Shown: positions 41,792 to 50,587 of the stretch, one piece after another
Position numbering within the stretch: position 1 is the first letter of the stretch
How the letters are laid out: each line of letters begins with the position of its first letter
NCBI RefSeq assembly: GCF_016862975.1
Contig: NZ_BONZ01000021.1
Coordinates: 124,001-188,000 of the forward strand
Origin: Rugosimonospora africana
GTDB taxonomy: Bacteria; Actinomycetota; Actinomycetes; Mycobacteriales; Micromonosporaceae
DNA length: 64,000 nt
Reading direction: 5' to 3'
The notes under the pieces: model-generated
Database searches by the model: none
Told to the model about the DNA's origin: nothing
What the model saw: the letters and a program-made list of their open reading frames with translations, nothing else
Translations under genes and position numbers: made by a program

Positions 41792-42274
41792 ATGGGAAGT
41801 CGCAAGGCGGTCACGCCGTCGGACGCCGAGATAGCGGCGTGCCAGACGGCGACGAGGGATCTGGTCGGAGTGGCTCTGCGCAGCCTGGAACTGCTCGACG
41901 GGAAGGTGTCGCTGCCACAGTTCCGGATGCTCACGGTGCTGCACGAGATCGGTTGGTGCCCGTCCTCCCGGGTCGCCACCGAACTCGGCCTGGGCGCGTC
42001 GTCGATAACCCGGCTGGCCGACCGGCTGGAGGCGGCCGGCCACGTGGTCCGGGGTCACAACCCCGCCAACCGCAGCATGGTCACGCTCGGCCTCACCGCG
42101 AGCGGGAAGCGCCTGGTCGAGCGGGTGTTGGACTGGCGCAGGGCCGAGCTGGCCCGGATCCTCGGCCGGCTCGATCCGGACGATCGCGCCGCGCTGGCCG
42201 CCGGCATGCTGCGCCTGCACGAGGCGGTCGGCGAGCAGTACGCCGGCGATCTGCACGGGCCGGTACCGCTGTGA
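41792..42274 (+). CDS. MarR-family transcriptional regulator
   Basis: The 160-residue protein has a MarR winged helix: LPQFRMLTVLHEIGWCPSSR, VATELGLGASSITRLADRLE (recognition helix) and GHVVRGHNPANRSMVTLGLT (wing). The ATG at 41792 was chosen over upstream in-frame starts for the family-typical length. It overlaps the chloride channel start by 4 bp, so the two are expressed together and the regulator may control that gene in response to a ligand. Confidence 0.88.
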   Translation: MGSRKAVTPSDAEIAACQTATRDLVGVALRSLELLDGKVSLPQFRMLTVLHEIGWCPSSRVATELGLGASSITRLADRLEAAGHVVRGHNPANRSMVTLGLTASGKRLVERVLDWRRAELARILGRLDPDDRAALAAGMLRLHEAVGEQYAGDLHGPVPL

Positions 42275-43974
42275 GCGGCCGGACGGCGGGATCGATGACC
42301 CGCCGCCCCGCCCGGCTCGGCGACTTCACGGTCAACGCGCGGACGCTCGTCATCACCGCGTGCGCGCTGCCGCTCGGCGGCGTCTCGGCCCTGGCCGCCC
42401 TGGGCCTGCTGAAGCTCATCGGGCTGCTCACCAACCTGGTCTTCTACCAGCGGGTCGACACCGCGATGACCGCGCCCGGCCAACACCACCACCCGTGGTG
42501 GCTGGTGCTCGGCGCTCCGGTCGCCGGCGGCCTGGTCGTCGGGTTGATGGCCCGGTTCGGCTCGGAGAAGATTCGCGGCCACGGCATGCCCGAGGCGATC
42601 GAGGCGATCCTCACCAACGGCAGCAGGGTCGCCCCGCGGGTGGCCGTCCTCAAACCGGTGTCCGCCGCGGTCAGCATCGGCACCGGTGGGCCGTTCGGTG
42701 CCGAGGGGCCGATCATCATGACCGGCGGCGCGATCGGCTCGGTGCTCGCCCAGGCGCTGCGGCTGACCGCCGACGAACGCAAGACCCTGCTCGTGGCCGG
42801 TGCCGCGGGCGGCATGGCCGCGACGTTCAACTCCCCGCTGGCCGCCGTCCTGCTCGCCGTCGAACTGCTGCTGTTCGAGTGGCGGCCACGCAGCCTGGTA
42901 CCCGTCGCGACGTGTGTGGCGACCGCGACCGTCCTGCGGGGGTACCTGCTGGGTACCGCACCGGTGTTCCCGGTGCCGGTCGGTTCCGCACACATCTCGG
43001 CGACAGCCGACGCTCTGTGCCTGGTCGCCGGGGTGACCGGCGGGCTGCTCGCGGTCGCGGCGACCTGGCTGGTATACCGCGCCGAGGACGGGTTCGCCCG
43101 GTTGCCGGTGCACTGGATGTGGTGGCCCGCGATCGGCGGCCTGATCATCGGCATCGGCGGCCTGTTCGAGCCGCGCGCCCTCGGCGTCGGGTACGACGTC
43201 ATCGATCAGCTGCTCACCGGGAGAGCGGCGATCTCCCTCGTGATCGGCATCCTCGTCGTGAAGACTGCGATCTGGTCACTGTCCCTGGGATCGGGCACCT
43301 CCGGCGGCGTACTCGCGCCGGTCTTCATGATCGGCAGTGCGCTCGGGGCGCTGGAGGGCCACCTGTTCCCGCCGGTGTTCGCCGGCTTCTGGGCGATGAT
43401 GGGGCTGGCCGCGGTCGTCGGTGGAGTGATGCGCTCTCCGCTGACCGGCATCGTGTTCACCCTCGAACTGACCCACGCGTGGGCTGCGGTCCTGCCGCTG
43501 ATGATCACCGCCACGGCCGCCTACGCGCTGTCCACGCTGCTGCTCAAGCGGTCGATCCTGACCGAGAAGATCGCCCGGCGCGGACTGCACCTGACCCGGG
43601 AGTACTCGGTCGACCCGCTGGAGTGCTTCTTCGCCCGCGAGGTCGTCCGCCCGGGGCCGGCCCCGGCACCGGCGTTCGACGGGGTCGCGGACGGTACCGG
43701 TGTGGTCGTGCGCGCCGACGACACGCTCCGCACGGTCGCGTACCTGTTCGCCGAGCACGGTCTGACCCGCGCACCGGTCGTCGACGCGACCGACGGCGGC
43801 CGGCCGCTCGGCGTCATCACGGTGGCCGACCTGCTACACGCCCGGCTGCACGACCTCACCGAGGAGCACCGGCGCGAACGCCACCTGCCCGGGCAACGCA
43901 ACCGGCGGCGCCGGCCGCACCGGTCCTCGACCCGGCACCGGCCGACGCGCCGGAACCTGACCGTGCCCGACTGA
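42271..43974 (+). CDS. ClC-type chloride channel or antiporter with CBS domain
   Basis: The 567-residue protein has the ClC signatures GTGGPFGAEGPIIMTGGAIG (GxEGP loop), AAGGMAATFNSPLAAVLLAV and GSGTSGGVLAPVF. In the selectivity loop the sequence SIGTGGPFG replaces the usual GSGIP-type pattern elsewhere in the chain, so ion preference is uncertain. About 10-12 helices precede a cytoplasmic tail with one CBS unit (LRTVAYLFAEHGLTRAPVVD). The GTG at 42271 overlaps the marR stop codon; an ATG at 42295 is possible. A strong terminator follows. Confidence 0.88.
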   Translation: MSGRTAGSMTRRPARLGDFTVNARTLVITACALPLGGVSALAALGLLKLIGLLTNLVFYQRVDTAMTAPGQHHHPWWLVLGAPVAGGLVVGLMARFGSEKIRGHGMPEAIEAILTNGSRVAPRVAVLKPVSAAVSIGTGGPFGAEGPIIMTGGAIGSVLAQALRLTADERKTLLVAGAAGGMAATFNSPLAAVLLAVELLLFEWRPRSLVPVATCVATATVLRGYLLGTAPVFPVPVGSAHISATADALCLVAGVTGGLLAVAATWLVYRAEDGFARLPVHWMWWPAIGGLIIGIGGLFEPRALGVGYDVIDQLLTGRAAISLVIGILVVKTAIWSLSLGSGTSGGVLAPVFMIGSALGALEGHLFPPVFAGFWAMMGLAAVVGGVMRSPLTGIVFTLELTHAWAAVLPLMITATAAYALSTLLLKRSILTEKIARRGLHLTREYSVDPLECFFAREVVRPGPAPAPAFDGVADGTGVVVRADDTLRTVAYLFAEHGLTRAPVVDATDGGRPLGVITVADLLHARLHDLTEEHRRERHLPGQRNRRRRPHRSSTRHRPTRRNLTVPD

Positions 43975-43986
43975 GGCCGGGTAGCC

Positions 43987-44015
43987 GCCCCGGCCGCGAA
44001 GACGGCGGCCGGGGC
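43987..44015 (+). terminator. Terminator hairpin after the ClC gene
   Basis: A perfect 11-bp stem (GCCCCGGCCGC) with a 7-nt loop starts 13 nt after the stop codon. Confidence 0.65.
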
Positions 44016-44103
44016 AGCACATGCGCGCACTCCCCTCGTCGGGACTTCTGCCGGGTAGCCGGCACCCCCTACCGTCGAAGTGAGCCTAACGACGGGGGCC
44101 GAC

Positions 44104-44892
44104 ATGACTGTCATCGCGCATCTCAGCGACATTCACATCGGAGCCGGTGAGCACACGGCACAGCGGCTCGACCTGGTGCTCCGGCACCTCGCGGCGATGC
44201 CGGAGCCACCGGATGTCGTGGTGGTGACCGGCGACATCGCCGACCACGGCCGGCCGGCCGAGTACGAACGGGTACGCGAGATGCTGGCGCTGCCCGTACC
44301 GGTGCTGTTCTGCCCCGGCAACCACGACGCGCGGGAGCCGTTCCGCACGGTGCTGCTGGACGAGCCGGCCGCGCCCGGACCGGTGAATCGGGCGCACTGG
44401 GTTGGCGACCGGTCTGGGTCGTCGCGCGGCGTCAGACGCGCCGAGCCAGGCTGGTCGGAGGATGTGGTCTTCGCGCTGTGCGACTCGACGATCCCCGGGC
44501 GCGTCGACGGGCTGCTCGCCGACGAGACCCTGGCCTGGCTCGACACGGTACTGGCCGAGGCCGGCCCGGCCCCCGCGTTCGTGTGCTTTCACCATCCCCC
44601 GGTCGACCTCGGCCAACCGGAGGTGGACAGGATCCGGCAGTTCGGCGAGGAGCGCCTGGTCGAGGTGCTGTCCCGGCACCCGTCCGTGGTGGCGATGCTG
44701 TGCGGGCACGCGCACACGCCGGCCGCCAGCCGGCTGGCCGGCGTACCGGTACTCGTGGCGCCGGGTGTGGCGTCGACGGTGATGCTGGCGGGCGAGAGCC
44801 ACTGGCCGGCCCGCGCGCTGCCGCCCGGGCTCGCCTTCCACGTACTGCATGACGACCGGCGGCTGACGACTCACTACCGGACCGTGACCTGA
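44104..44892 (+). CDS. Metallophosphoesterase (CpdA-like)
   Basis: The 262-residue protein has the full metal-binding set: IAHLSDIHIGAGEH, VVVTGDIADHGRPAEYERV, LFCPGNHDAREPF, VCFHHPPVDL and MLCGHAHTPAASR. This is the class III cyclic nucleotide phosphodiesterase pattern, so hydrolysis of cAMP or another phosphodiester is likely. The ATG at 44104 follows GGGGG; an upstream in-frame GTG-type start would add eight residues without support. It stands alone between two terminated units. Confidence 0.85.
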   Translation: MTVIAHLSDIHIGAGEHTAQRLDLVLRHLAAMPEPPDVVVVTGDIADHGRPAEYERVREMLALPVPVLFCPGNHDAREPFRTVLLDEPAAPGPVNRAHWVGDRSGSSRGVRRAEPGWSEDVVFALCDSTIPGRVDGLLADETLAWLDTVLAEAGPAPAFVCFHHPPVDLGQPEVDRIRQFGEERLVEVLSRHPSVVAMLCGHAHTPAASRLAGVPVLVAPGVASTVMLAGESHWPARALPPGLAFHVLHDDRRLTTHYRTVT

Positions 44893-45104
44893 CAGCACCA
44901 CATCGACGGTGACGTATTCCTCGGCCGGACAACCTTCGGGCGGCCTCACGGCGTCTTCCCATCGGGCCCACACCATACCGAACGAGGATAAGCAGCATAG
45001 GGCCGCCCAGTGACGCATCAAACACGGCGAACTGCCACGCATGTGCGACGATGCGTGCCTAGTCGACAGACGTCGACGATCCGACCGATTTCACGGGAGA
45101 ACGG

Positions 45105-46154
45105 ATGACCCCTCGACTCAACCGCCGGGCCGCCCTCGGCCTCGGTACCACCGTCGCGGCCGGCACGGTCCTGGCCGCCGGCAAGGCAGCCGTCGCGGCC
45201 CCGGCGTCCTCGGCGACCAAGGCGCTCACCCCGCCGCCGGTACCGTCGTCGTTGACGCCCGCGCAGCTGCGTGACTACGTGGCCGCCGTCTACAAGGCGT
45301 GCAGCACCGCCGCGGGCGGCACGTGGAACGCGCAGATCACGGTCGTCGGTTCGGACGGCACCCTGATGCCGGCCGTGCAGCAGCGCCAGGACACGGTCGT
45401 CGAGGCGTACAGCGTCAACAAGATCGCGGTGGCCACCGCGGTGCTGGACAAGATCGACCGTGGCGAGCTGACCCTCGACCAGCGGGTGGACGTGACGGAC
45501 CAGATCATCCAGCCAATCAGCGATGGCATCTTCTGCCTGGACCAGGCGTACCCCAGCTCGATCACGCTCGGCCACGTGATGGCGGCGATGCTCACGGTCT
45601 CCGACGACATCGCGGTGCGGCTGTGCGGGCTGGTCTGCCCCGGGCCGGAGATCAACGAGATCCTGGTGGCGAAGGGCTTCCCGAACACGCAGGTGGAGCC
45701 GGTCGAGGGCAACCCGCACCGGATGTACCTGGGCCTGACCACGCCGCACGAGATGCACGACCTGCTCCACGGCCTGCTGAACGGTACGGTGATCTCGGCG
45801 TCCTCGGCCGACTTCCTGTTCTCGCTGATCCGGTCGCAGATCGCGTTCACCGACGGGATCCGGCAGCAGATGTCCTCGGACGAGCGGGCCCGGGTCGCCA
45901 CCAAGGCCGGGTGGTTCGACGACGCCCGCAACGAGGCCGGCGTCATCTTCGACGCCGACGGCAGGCCGGTGCTGACCTACTCGATGTTCGCGGCCGGGAT
46001 GGCCGACCCGGACAACTTCGGTGCCACGCACCCGGCGCTGGAGGCCCGGGCCGCGATGGGCCGGGCGTGGCTGTCCGCGGTGGACAACCTCAGCTCCCCT
46101 GTCGCCGCGACGCGCCACGCGACGCCGAGGCACCCGATGACCAACGGCGGCTGA
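45105..46154 (+). CDS. Tat-exported serine hydrolase, class A beta-lactamase-like
   Basis: The 349-residue protein has a twin-arginine signal (LNRRAALGLGTTVAAGTVLAA). The hydrolase domain carries AYSVNKIAVA (SxxK motif), LTVSDDIAVRL (in place of the SDN motif) and ATKAGWFDDARNE (in place of KTG). The arrangement is that of the beta-lactamase2 family, with replacements in the second and third motifs, so true beta-lactamase activity is uncertain; a DD-peptidase-like or other role is possible. It ends in a shared terminator with the convergent kinase gene. Confidence 0.82.
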   Translation: MTPRLNRRAALGLGTTVAAGTVLAAGKAAVAAPASSATKALTPPPVPSSLTPAQLRDYVAAVYKACSTAAGGTWNAQITVVGSDGTLMPAVQQRQDTVVEAYSVNKIAVATAVLDKIDRGELTLDQRVDVTDQIIQPISDGIFCLDQAYPSSITLGHVMAAMLTVSDDIAVRLCGLVCPGPEINEILVAKGFPNTQVEPVEGNPHRMYLGLTTPHEMHDLLHGLLNGTVISASSADFLFSLIRSQIAFTDGIRQQMSSDERARVATKAGWFDDARNEAGVIFDADGRPVLTYSMFAAGMADPDNFGATHPALEARAAMGRAWLSAVDNLSSPVAATRHATPRHPMTNGG

Positions 46155-46167
46155 CCGTTCGTCTCGC

Positions 46168-46203
46168 TGAGCGGGCAGCCCACACCCATGGGCTGCCCGC
46201 TCA
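46168..46203. terminator. Bidirectional terminator overlapping a stop codon
   Basis: A perfect 15-bp inverted repeat with a 6-nt loop (CACCCA) lies between two convergent genes. Its right arm includes the stop codon of the minus-strand gene (46201-46203). Confidence 0.85.
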
Positions 46204-47184
46204 CCCGTAGCGGGCGACCGTGTCCGCGACGCGGGGCAGGAAGGAACGCCCGAACGGTGAGCCGCCGTCGACCGCCATGACGGCGAGGTACCCGGCCAGT
46301 CGCCACAACTCCCGCCGTTGCGCGAACCCAGGTTCGATCGGGACGAGTTCCCGGTACCCGTCGAAGACATCGACCGGTACGGGTTGGAAAAGGTCCACGA
46401 ACGCCAGGTCGACCTCGGGGTGCCCGAAGTACGGAGCCGGGTCGAGCAGCACCGGGCCGGTCGGGCCGGTCAGGATGTTGTTCTGCTGCGCGTCGCCGTG
46501 CAGCAGGGCCGGGCGCGGATCCGGGCCGCACACCTCGGGCAGCCGTGCCACGATCCGCTCCACCCCGCGAGCCAACGCCTGCGGGAGGTGACCGCCATCG
46601 ACCGCGTACCGCAGCAGCGGCTCCAGCCGGCGCCGCGCGTAGAACTCCGCCCACCCGTTCTCGTCGACCGGCCGGTTGTCCTGCGGAAGCGGGCCGAAGT
46701 AACCGTCCGGGGCGGGCGAGGGGCGCTCCGGGGACGATGGCCGGGGAGTCAGGCCGAAGCGCTCGTCGTGGACCCGGTGCAGGCGTGCCAGGGCCTGCCC
46801 GATCGCGCGCCAGTCCCCGGCCGAACGCCGCTCCGGCGGAGTCTCGGGTACCGCCTCCAGCAGCAGGACGGTGCCGGCCGGGACCGGTACCGTACCCGCG
46901 CCGACCGCTTCCGGGGTGGTCACGCCGGCCAACCGGCGCAGCAGGTCGAGGCCGCGCAGTTCGGCCACGCAGCGCCGGACTCCGTCCGCCTCGGTGTGCA
47001 GCTTGGCGAACACCGAGAACGGTTGGCCGCGCAGGAGGCCGCACGGGTGCGACGCGCGGTCGTCCAGATCGGTGAAGCTGCTGGCGGTCCAGCGTCGCCC
47101 GAGGTGATCGGAGACCACCCGCTCGATCTCCCGCACGACCGGCGCGGCGAGGAGAGGGTGGACCGCGCCCGAATTCCCCCGCAC
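46201..47184 (-). CDS. Fructosamine kinase-like phosphotransferase
   Basis: The 327-residue protein of the kinase-like fold has RGQPFSVFAKLHTEADGVRR (Lys contact), LLHGDAQQNNILTGPTG (catalytic loop) and LLDPAPYFGHPEVDLAFVDL (metal Asp region), matching fructosamine-3-kinase homologs more than aminoglycoside enzymes. It would phosphorylate a sugar amine on proteins or small molecules; the substrate is unproven. The promoter must lie in the repeat-rich gap upstream. Confidence 0.8.
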   Translation of the reverse strand: MRGNSGAVHPLLAAPVVREIERVVSDHLGRRWTASSFTDLDDRASHPCGLLRGQPFSVFAKLHTEADGVRRCVAELRGLDLLRRLAGVTTPEAVGAGTVPVPAGTVLLLEAVPETPPERRSAGDWRAIGQALARLHRVHDERFGLTPRPSSPERPSPAPDGYFGPLPQDNRPVDENGWAEFYARRRLEPLLRYAVDGGHLPQALARGVERIVARLPEVCGPDPRPALLHGDAQQNNILTGPTGPVLLDPAPYFGHPEVDLAFVDLFQPVPVDVFDGYRELVPIEPGFAQRRELWRLAGYLAVMAVDGGSPFGRSFLPRVADTVARYG

Positions 47185-47185
47185 T

Positions 47186-47280
47186 CCGGCATGCTAACGA
47201 CGCCTGCTCCAGCACGGTAACGACGCCGGCATGCTAACGACGCCGGCACGCGGTCACGACGCCGGCACGCGGTCACGACG
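47186..47280. repeat. Direct repeats in the gap between the kinase and eCIS genes
   Basis: CCGGCATGCTAACGACGCC occurs at 47186 and 47226, a partial copy (GGTAACGACGCC) at 47216, and then two 19-bp-period copies of GGCACGCGGTCACGACGCC at 47245 and 47264. Intergenic; role unknown. Confidence 0.8.
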
Positions 47281-47282
47281 GT

Positions 47283-47316
47283 CCGGGCCGGCGACGGGGT
47301 GCCGCCGCCGGCCCGG
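47283..47316 (-). terminator. Terminator hairpin at the end of the eCIS operon
   Basis: A perfect 11-bp stem CCGGGCCGGCG/CGCCGGCCCGG with a 12-nt loop lies 18 nt downstream of the last eCIS gene on the minus strand. Confidence 0.6.
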
Positions 47317-47333
47317 GCCCTCCCCCAGCTACC

Positions 47334-50300
47334 TCACCACGGGAACCAGTCGGGCAGGTCCCGGCGGTCGCAGGGCAGGTCCTTGCTGGTCTTCGTGACC
47401 CCGATGCCGCGCACGCTGACCCCCGGAGCGGACAGCGGCACCGCGTTGGCGTCGCGGGTACGCCGGCTGGTGTCGGTCACCTTGACGGCGAGCGTCAGCT
47501 TCAGCTTCGCGTCCCGCAGGCTGAACGATTCGGTCACCCCGACCGACTCGCCCAGCGGTACCCACTTGCGACGCTCCAGCGAGTACGCCTCCACCCGGTA
47601 CGACCGCAGGTCGGTGTCGGGGTGGACGAAGACCGTGATGTCGTCGTCGCCGCTGGCCAGGATGACCTGCCGGGTGAAGCTGACGACCACGTTCCCGCCG
47701 GCGCCCAGGGCCAGGAAGACGCCGTCCGGCTTGTCCACGACCGTACCCAGCACGTCCTTCGGCTCGTCGTGCTGGTTGGCCGCCTTGATCTGGCCGGCCT
47801 GGAAGCTGTCGACCCGATCGGGGTAGTGCAGCTTGCCGACCGGCGGTACCGGCTTGGGCTTGATCACCTCGACGCCGCCGAACTGGAGCCCGATGTCCGG
47901 CTGGTGCTTCGGGTCGAAGGTGACCGTGGTGGTGTAGCTGCCGTCCAGGTTGCTCACCAGACCGCCGAGCTTGCCGCCCGGCGCCAGTACGCCGAAGCCG
48001 CCGGCGGTCGCCGGGTCGATCAGCAGCACGTTGCCGAACTGGTCGCGTGGTACGACGGTGACCTGGGCCTCGCCCGCCACGGTCTGGTGAACGTCCAGCA
48101 GGGTGGCGGCCGCGACCGGGCGCACCTGCACGAACGTCTCCTGCCTGGCCTCCCGGCGGAAGGCCACCCCGTCCTCGGTCACGCCGGTGGCGGTCACGTA
48201 GAACGTGTAGTGCTCGGGTACGGACGTGTCGGTGAACGTCGCGCGGTAGGTGCCGTCGCCGTCCGGGTCGGTCATCGGCAGCGTCACCCGGTGCTGGCCG
48301 CCGTCGAAGGTCAGCCCGGCCAACTGCGCGCCGAGCTGCTTGATCAGGATCGGCGTGGCGTCCTGGCCGGCCAGGATCTCCTGGGCGCGCTTCAGCGCGT
48401 CGGCCGGTACCGTCAGGGCCGCCAGCCAGTTGGCGAAGGACTGGGCGGGTGTGGTGGTCGACAGCGAGACCGAGGCGCCGGTCACCGGCCGGCCGCCGGC
48501 GGTCAGCCGGGCGGACAGGCCGATCTGGTCGCCCGCGAAGTACGTGCTCTCGTCCTGGCTCGCCTCCAGGCGCAGGGTCGAGTCGACGATCACGTCGTAC
48601 ACGTAGTGCTCGGTGTCGACGACGCCACCGCTTGGTACGCCGTCGCTGCCCTGCCCGCCCTCGGCGAGCAGGATGATGGGCGGCGGGCTGGTGATGACGA
48701 ACGTCCAGGTGCCGAAGCGCGCGTCCGGGCTGGTACCGCCGCCGGAGGTGCCTCTGGGGGTGACCGCCCGCGCGACCGCGGTGGTGTCCTCCGCGGTGTC
48801 GGTCTTCACGTCCACCTCGATCGGGCCGGGGTCGAGGAACTCCGGGTCGATCAGGTACATCTGCGACCGGTCGGTGGAGCGGAAGGTGACGCCCGCGAAG
48901 CGGCCCTGGCCGGCGTTCTCCGGGGTGATGCACTCGCAGCCCGGGGTCAGCAACTCCAGGCGCAGTCGGCTCGCGTCCGGCCGGTTCCAGCTGATGACGA
49001 ACGCGGCCCTGCTGTCGTACTGGGTGAGGGTCACCTCGTGCCGGTTCTCCGCGCCCTCGACGAACACGAACACCGCGCTCGGGTCCAGCGGCGACGACGC
49101 CGGAGTCAGGCCGGACTTGATGGTGTCGCGCAGCGCCAGCGCGAGCTGGGACGCGGTGGTGCCCGCGTCGTCGACGTTGCTCACCTGGCCGTTGTCGGAA
49201 CCGTCGGCCAGCTGCTTCATCAGCACGTGGTTGACGTCGGTGTGCCCGTCGACGCCGTACGCGACGGCGAACAGGTCGACGTTCTTCTCGGCGAGCGAGG
49301 TGCCCGCGGGTGCCGTGCCGGTCGGCGGGGCGATGAACTCCAGCGGGTTGTGGGTACCGGAGTTGTACGCGCCGTCGCTCATCAGGATCAGCCAGCGCCG
49401 GTCCGCGTTCACGCTCAACGCGTCGGTGCCGAAGTAGCTGGTGGCCGGCGCCAGTACCCGGTCGAGCCCGTCGCCCATCGGGGTGCCGCCGAGCGGCTGG
49501 ATGGCGGCGACCGCGGCCTGTGCGGTGGCCATGCCGGCCACATCGGGGATGTCGGTCATCGGGACGATGTCGTAGGTGGCCGGGTTGAGCGGGTCGCCGG
49601 CCGGGAACCGGGCGATGCCGAACCGGCCCCGGTTCTGCCCGAAGTGCGCGAGCAGGTCGAGGAACTGGTTGGTCGCCGAGGCCAGCTCGCTCCAGCGGGA
49701 GGACGGCGAGTTGGGCGGCAGGATGGTGCCCAGCGCGTCCCAGCTCATGCTGCCCGAGTCGTCGAGCAGGAGGACGACCTCCAGCCGTTGGGTGGTGGCG
49801 GTCAGCGACAGCTGCTGGTTGTGGCCGGCGCTCGTGCCCGCCGTGCTGTCGGCCGGGGAGGTGGTCAGGTTCGCGGTACCGAGGGTGGCGCCGTTGGGTG
49901 CCGGCGGGGCGGCGGGCGCGGTGAACGTGACGGCGATGCTCTGGGTACCGGACGGGTCGACCGCCACCGGCAGCGCGGTGGACACCGCGAACCCGGACGG
50001 CAGGGCCGGGCTGACCCCGGTGACCGACAGCGACCCGGTGCCCTTGTTGGACACCTGCACGCTCTGGTCGATGGACTGGTTGACCAGCGAGTGGTACGGC
50101 AGCGCCGCGGGCGTCACGACGATCCACGGCTGGGCGGTCTCGCTTTCTGACTGGGCCACCACCCAGGTGAACTCCCGGGATGCGCCGTCGGTGTTCGTGA
50201 TACCCAGCTGCCAGGTCTCCGCGGTGTCCCGGTCGAAGCCCATCCGGATCCGGTACACGTTGTTGGCATCGTTCAGCAGTTGCACGTCGCCGACGTAGTC

Positions 50301-50558
50301 GGCGCCATTGGTCCCGGGCTGCCGGTAGACCGCGGTGGTGAACGTGGTCGCCGCGACCGGGTCGCCGGTCCCCGCCTTGACGAGCAGGGTGGGCGGGCTG
50401 GCGCCGGCGAACATGGCAACCCGGATGAACATCATCTTGTTGTACGAGTCGGCCACCACGGGTGGCCCGGTGAGTTGGGCGATCGGCGTGAACGCGGTCG
50501 CGCCGGCCGCGACCGACAGCGGGTCGGTCTGCGGATCGGGATAGACGTGGAAGCTCAC
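47334..50558 (-). CDS. Large VWA-domain protein at the end of the eCIS operon
   Basis: The 1074-residue protein has a beta-rich start (about 1-255), a von Willebrand A domain at about 255-480 with an intact MIDAS start VVLLLDDSGSMSWDALGTI, and a long beta-rich remainder with Ig-like stretches (GQIGLSARLTAGGRPVTGAS, LLDVHQTVAGEAQVTV). There is no signal peptide or anchor, so it could be carried on the injection particle. GTG with GGGAGG upstream. Other eCIS loci carry fibre genes at this place; a VWA adhesion or assembly role is inference. Confidence 0.78.
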   Translation of the reverse strand: MSFHVYPDPQTDPLSVAAGATAFTPIAQLTGPPVVADSYNKMMFIRVAMFAGASPPTLLVKAGTGDPVAATTFTTAVYRQPGTNGADYVGDVQLLNDANNVYRIRMGFDRDTAETWQLGITNTDGASREFTWVVAQSESETAQPWIVVTPAALPYHSLVNQSIDQSVQVSNKGTGSLSVTGVSPALPSGFAVSTALPVAVDPSGTQSIAVTFTAPAAPPAPNGATLGTANLTTSPADSTAGTSAGHNQQLSLTATTQRLEVVLLLDDSGSMSWDALGTILPPNSPSSRWSELASATNQFLDLLAHFGQNRGRFGIARFPAGDPLNPATYDIVPMTDIPDVAGMATAQAAVAAIQPLGGTPMGDGLDRVLAPATSYFGTDALSVNADRRWLILMSDGAYNSGTHNPLEFIAPPTGTAPAGTSLAEKNVDLFAVAYGVDGHTDVNHVLMKQLADGSDNGQVSNVDDAGTTASQLALALRDTIKSGLTPASSPLDPSAVFVFVEGAENRHEVTLTQYDSRAAFVISWNRPDASRLRLELLTPGCECITPENAGQGRFAGVTFRSTDRSQMYLIDPEFLDPGPIEVDVKTDTAEDTTAVARAVTPRGTSGGGTSPDARFGTWTFVITSPPPIILLAEGGQGSDGVPSGGVVDTEHYVYDVIVDSTLRLEASQDESTYFAGDQIGLSARLTAGGRPVTGASVSLSTTTPAQSFANWLAALTVPADALKRAQEILAGQDATPILIKQLGAQLAGLTFDGGQHRVTLPMTDPDGDGTYRATFTDTSVPEHYTFYVTATGVTEDGVAFRREARQETFVQVRPVAAATLLDVHQTVAGEAQVTVVPRDQFGNVLLIDPATAGGFGVLAPGGKLGGLVSNLDGSYTTTVTFDPKHQPDIGLQFGGVEVIKPKPVPPVGKLHYPDRVDSFQAGQIKAANQHDEPKDVLGTVVDKPDGVFLALGAGGNVVVSFTRQVILASGDDDITVFVHPDTDLRSYRVEAYSLERRKWVPLGESVGVTESFSLRDAKLKLTLAVKVTDTSRRTRDANAVPLSAPGVSVRGIGVTKTSKDLPCDRRDLPDWFPW

Positions 50559-50587
50559 TGGATGGTTCCTCCCGTTCGAGGGGCGGC

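Noticed and set aside
47186-47280. Possible CRISPR array
   Set aside because: The units are 17-19 bp, contiguous without unique spacers, and no cas gene is near.
47622-50150. 842-codon plus-strand frame opposite the VWA gene
   Set aside because: Antisense shadow of a confirmed coding gene, with low-complexity composition.
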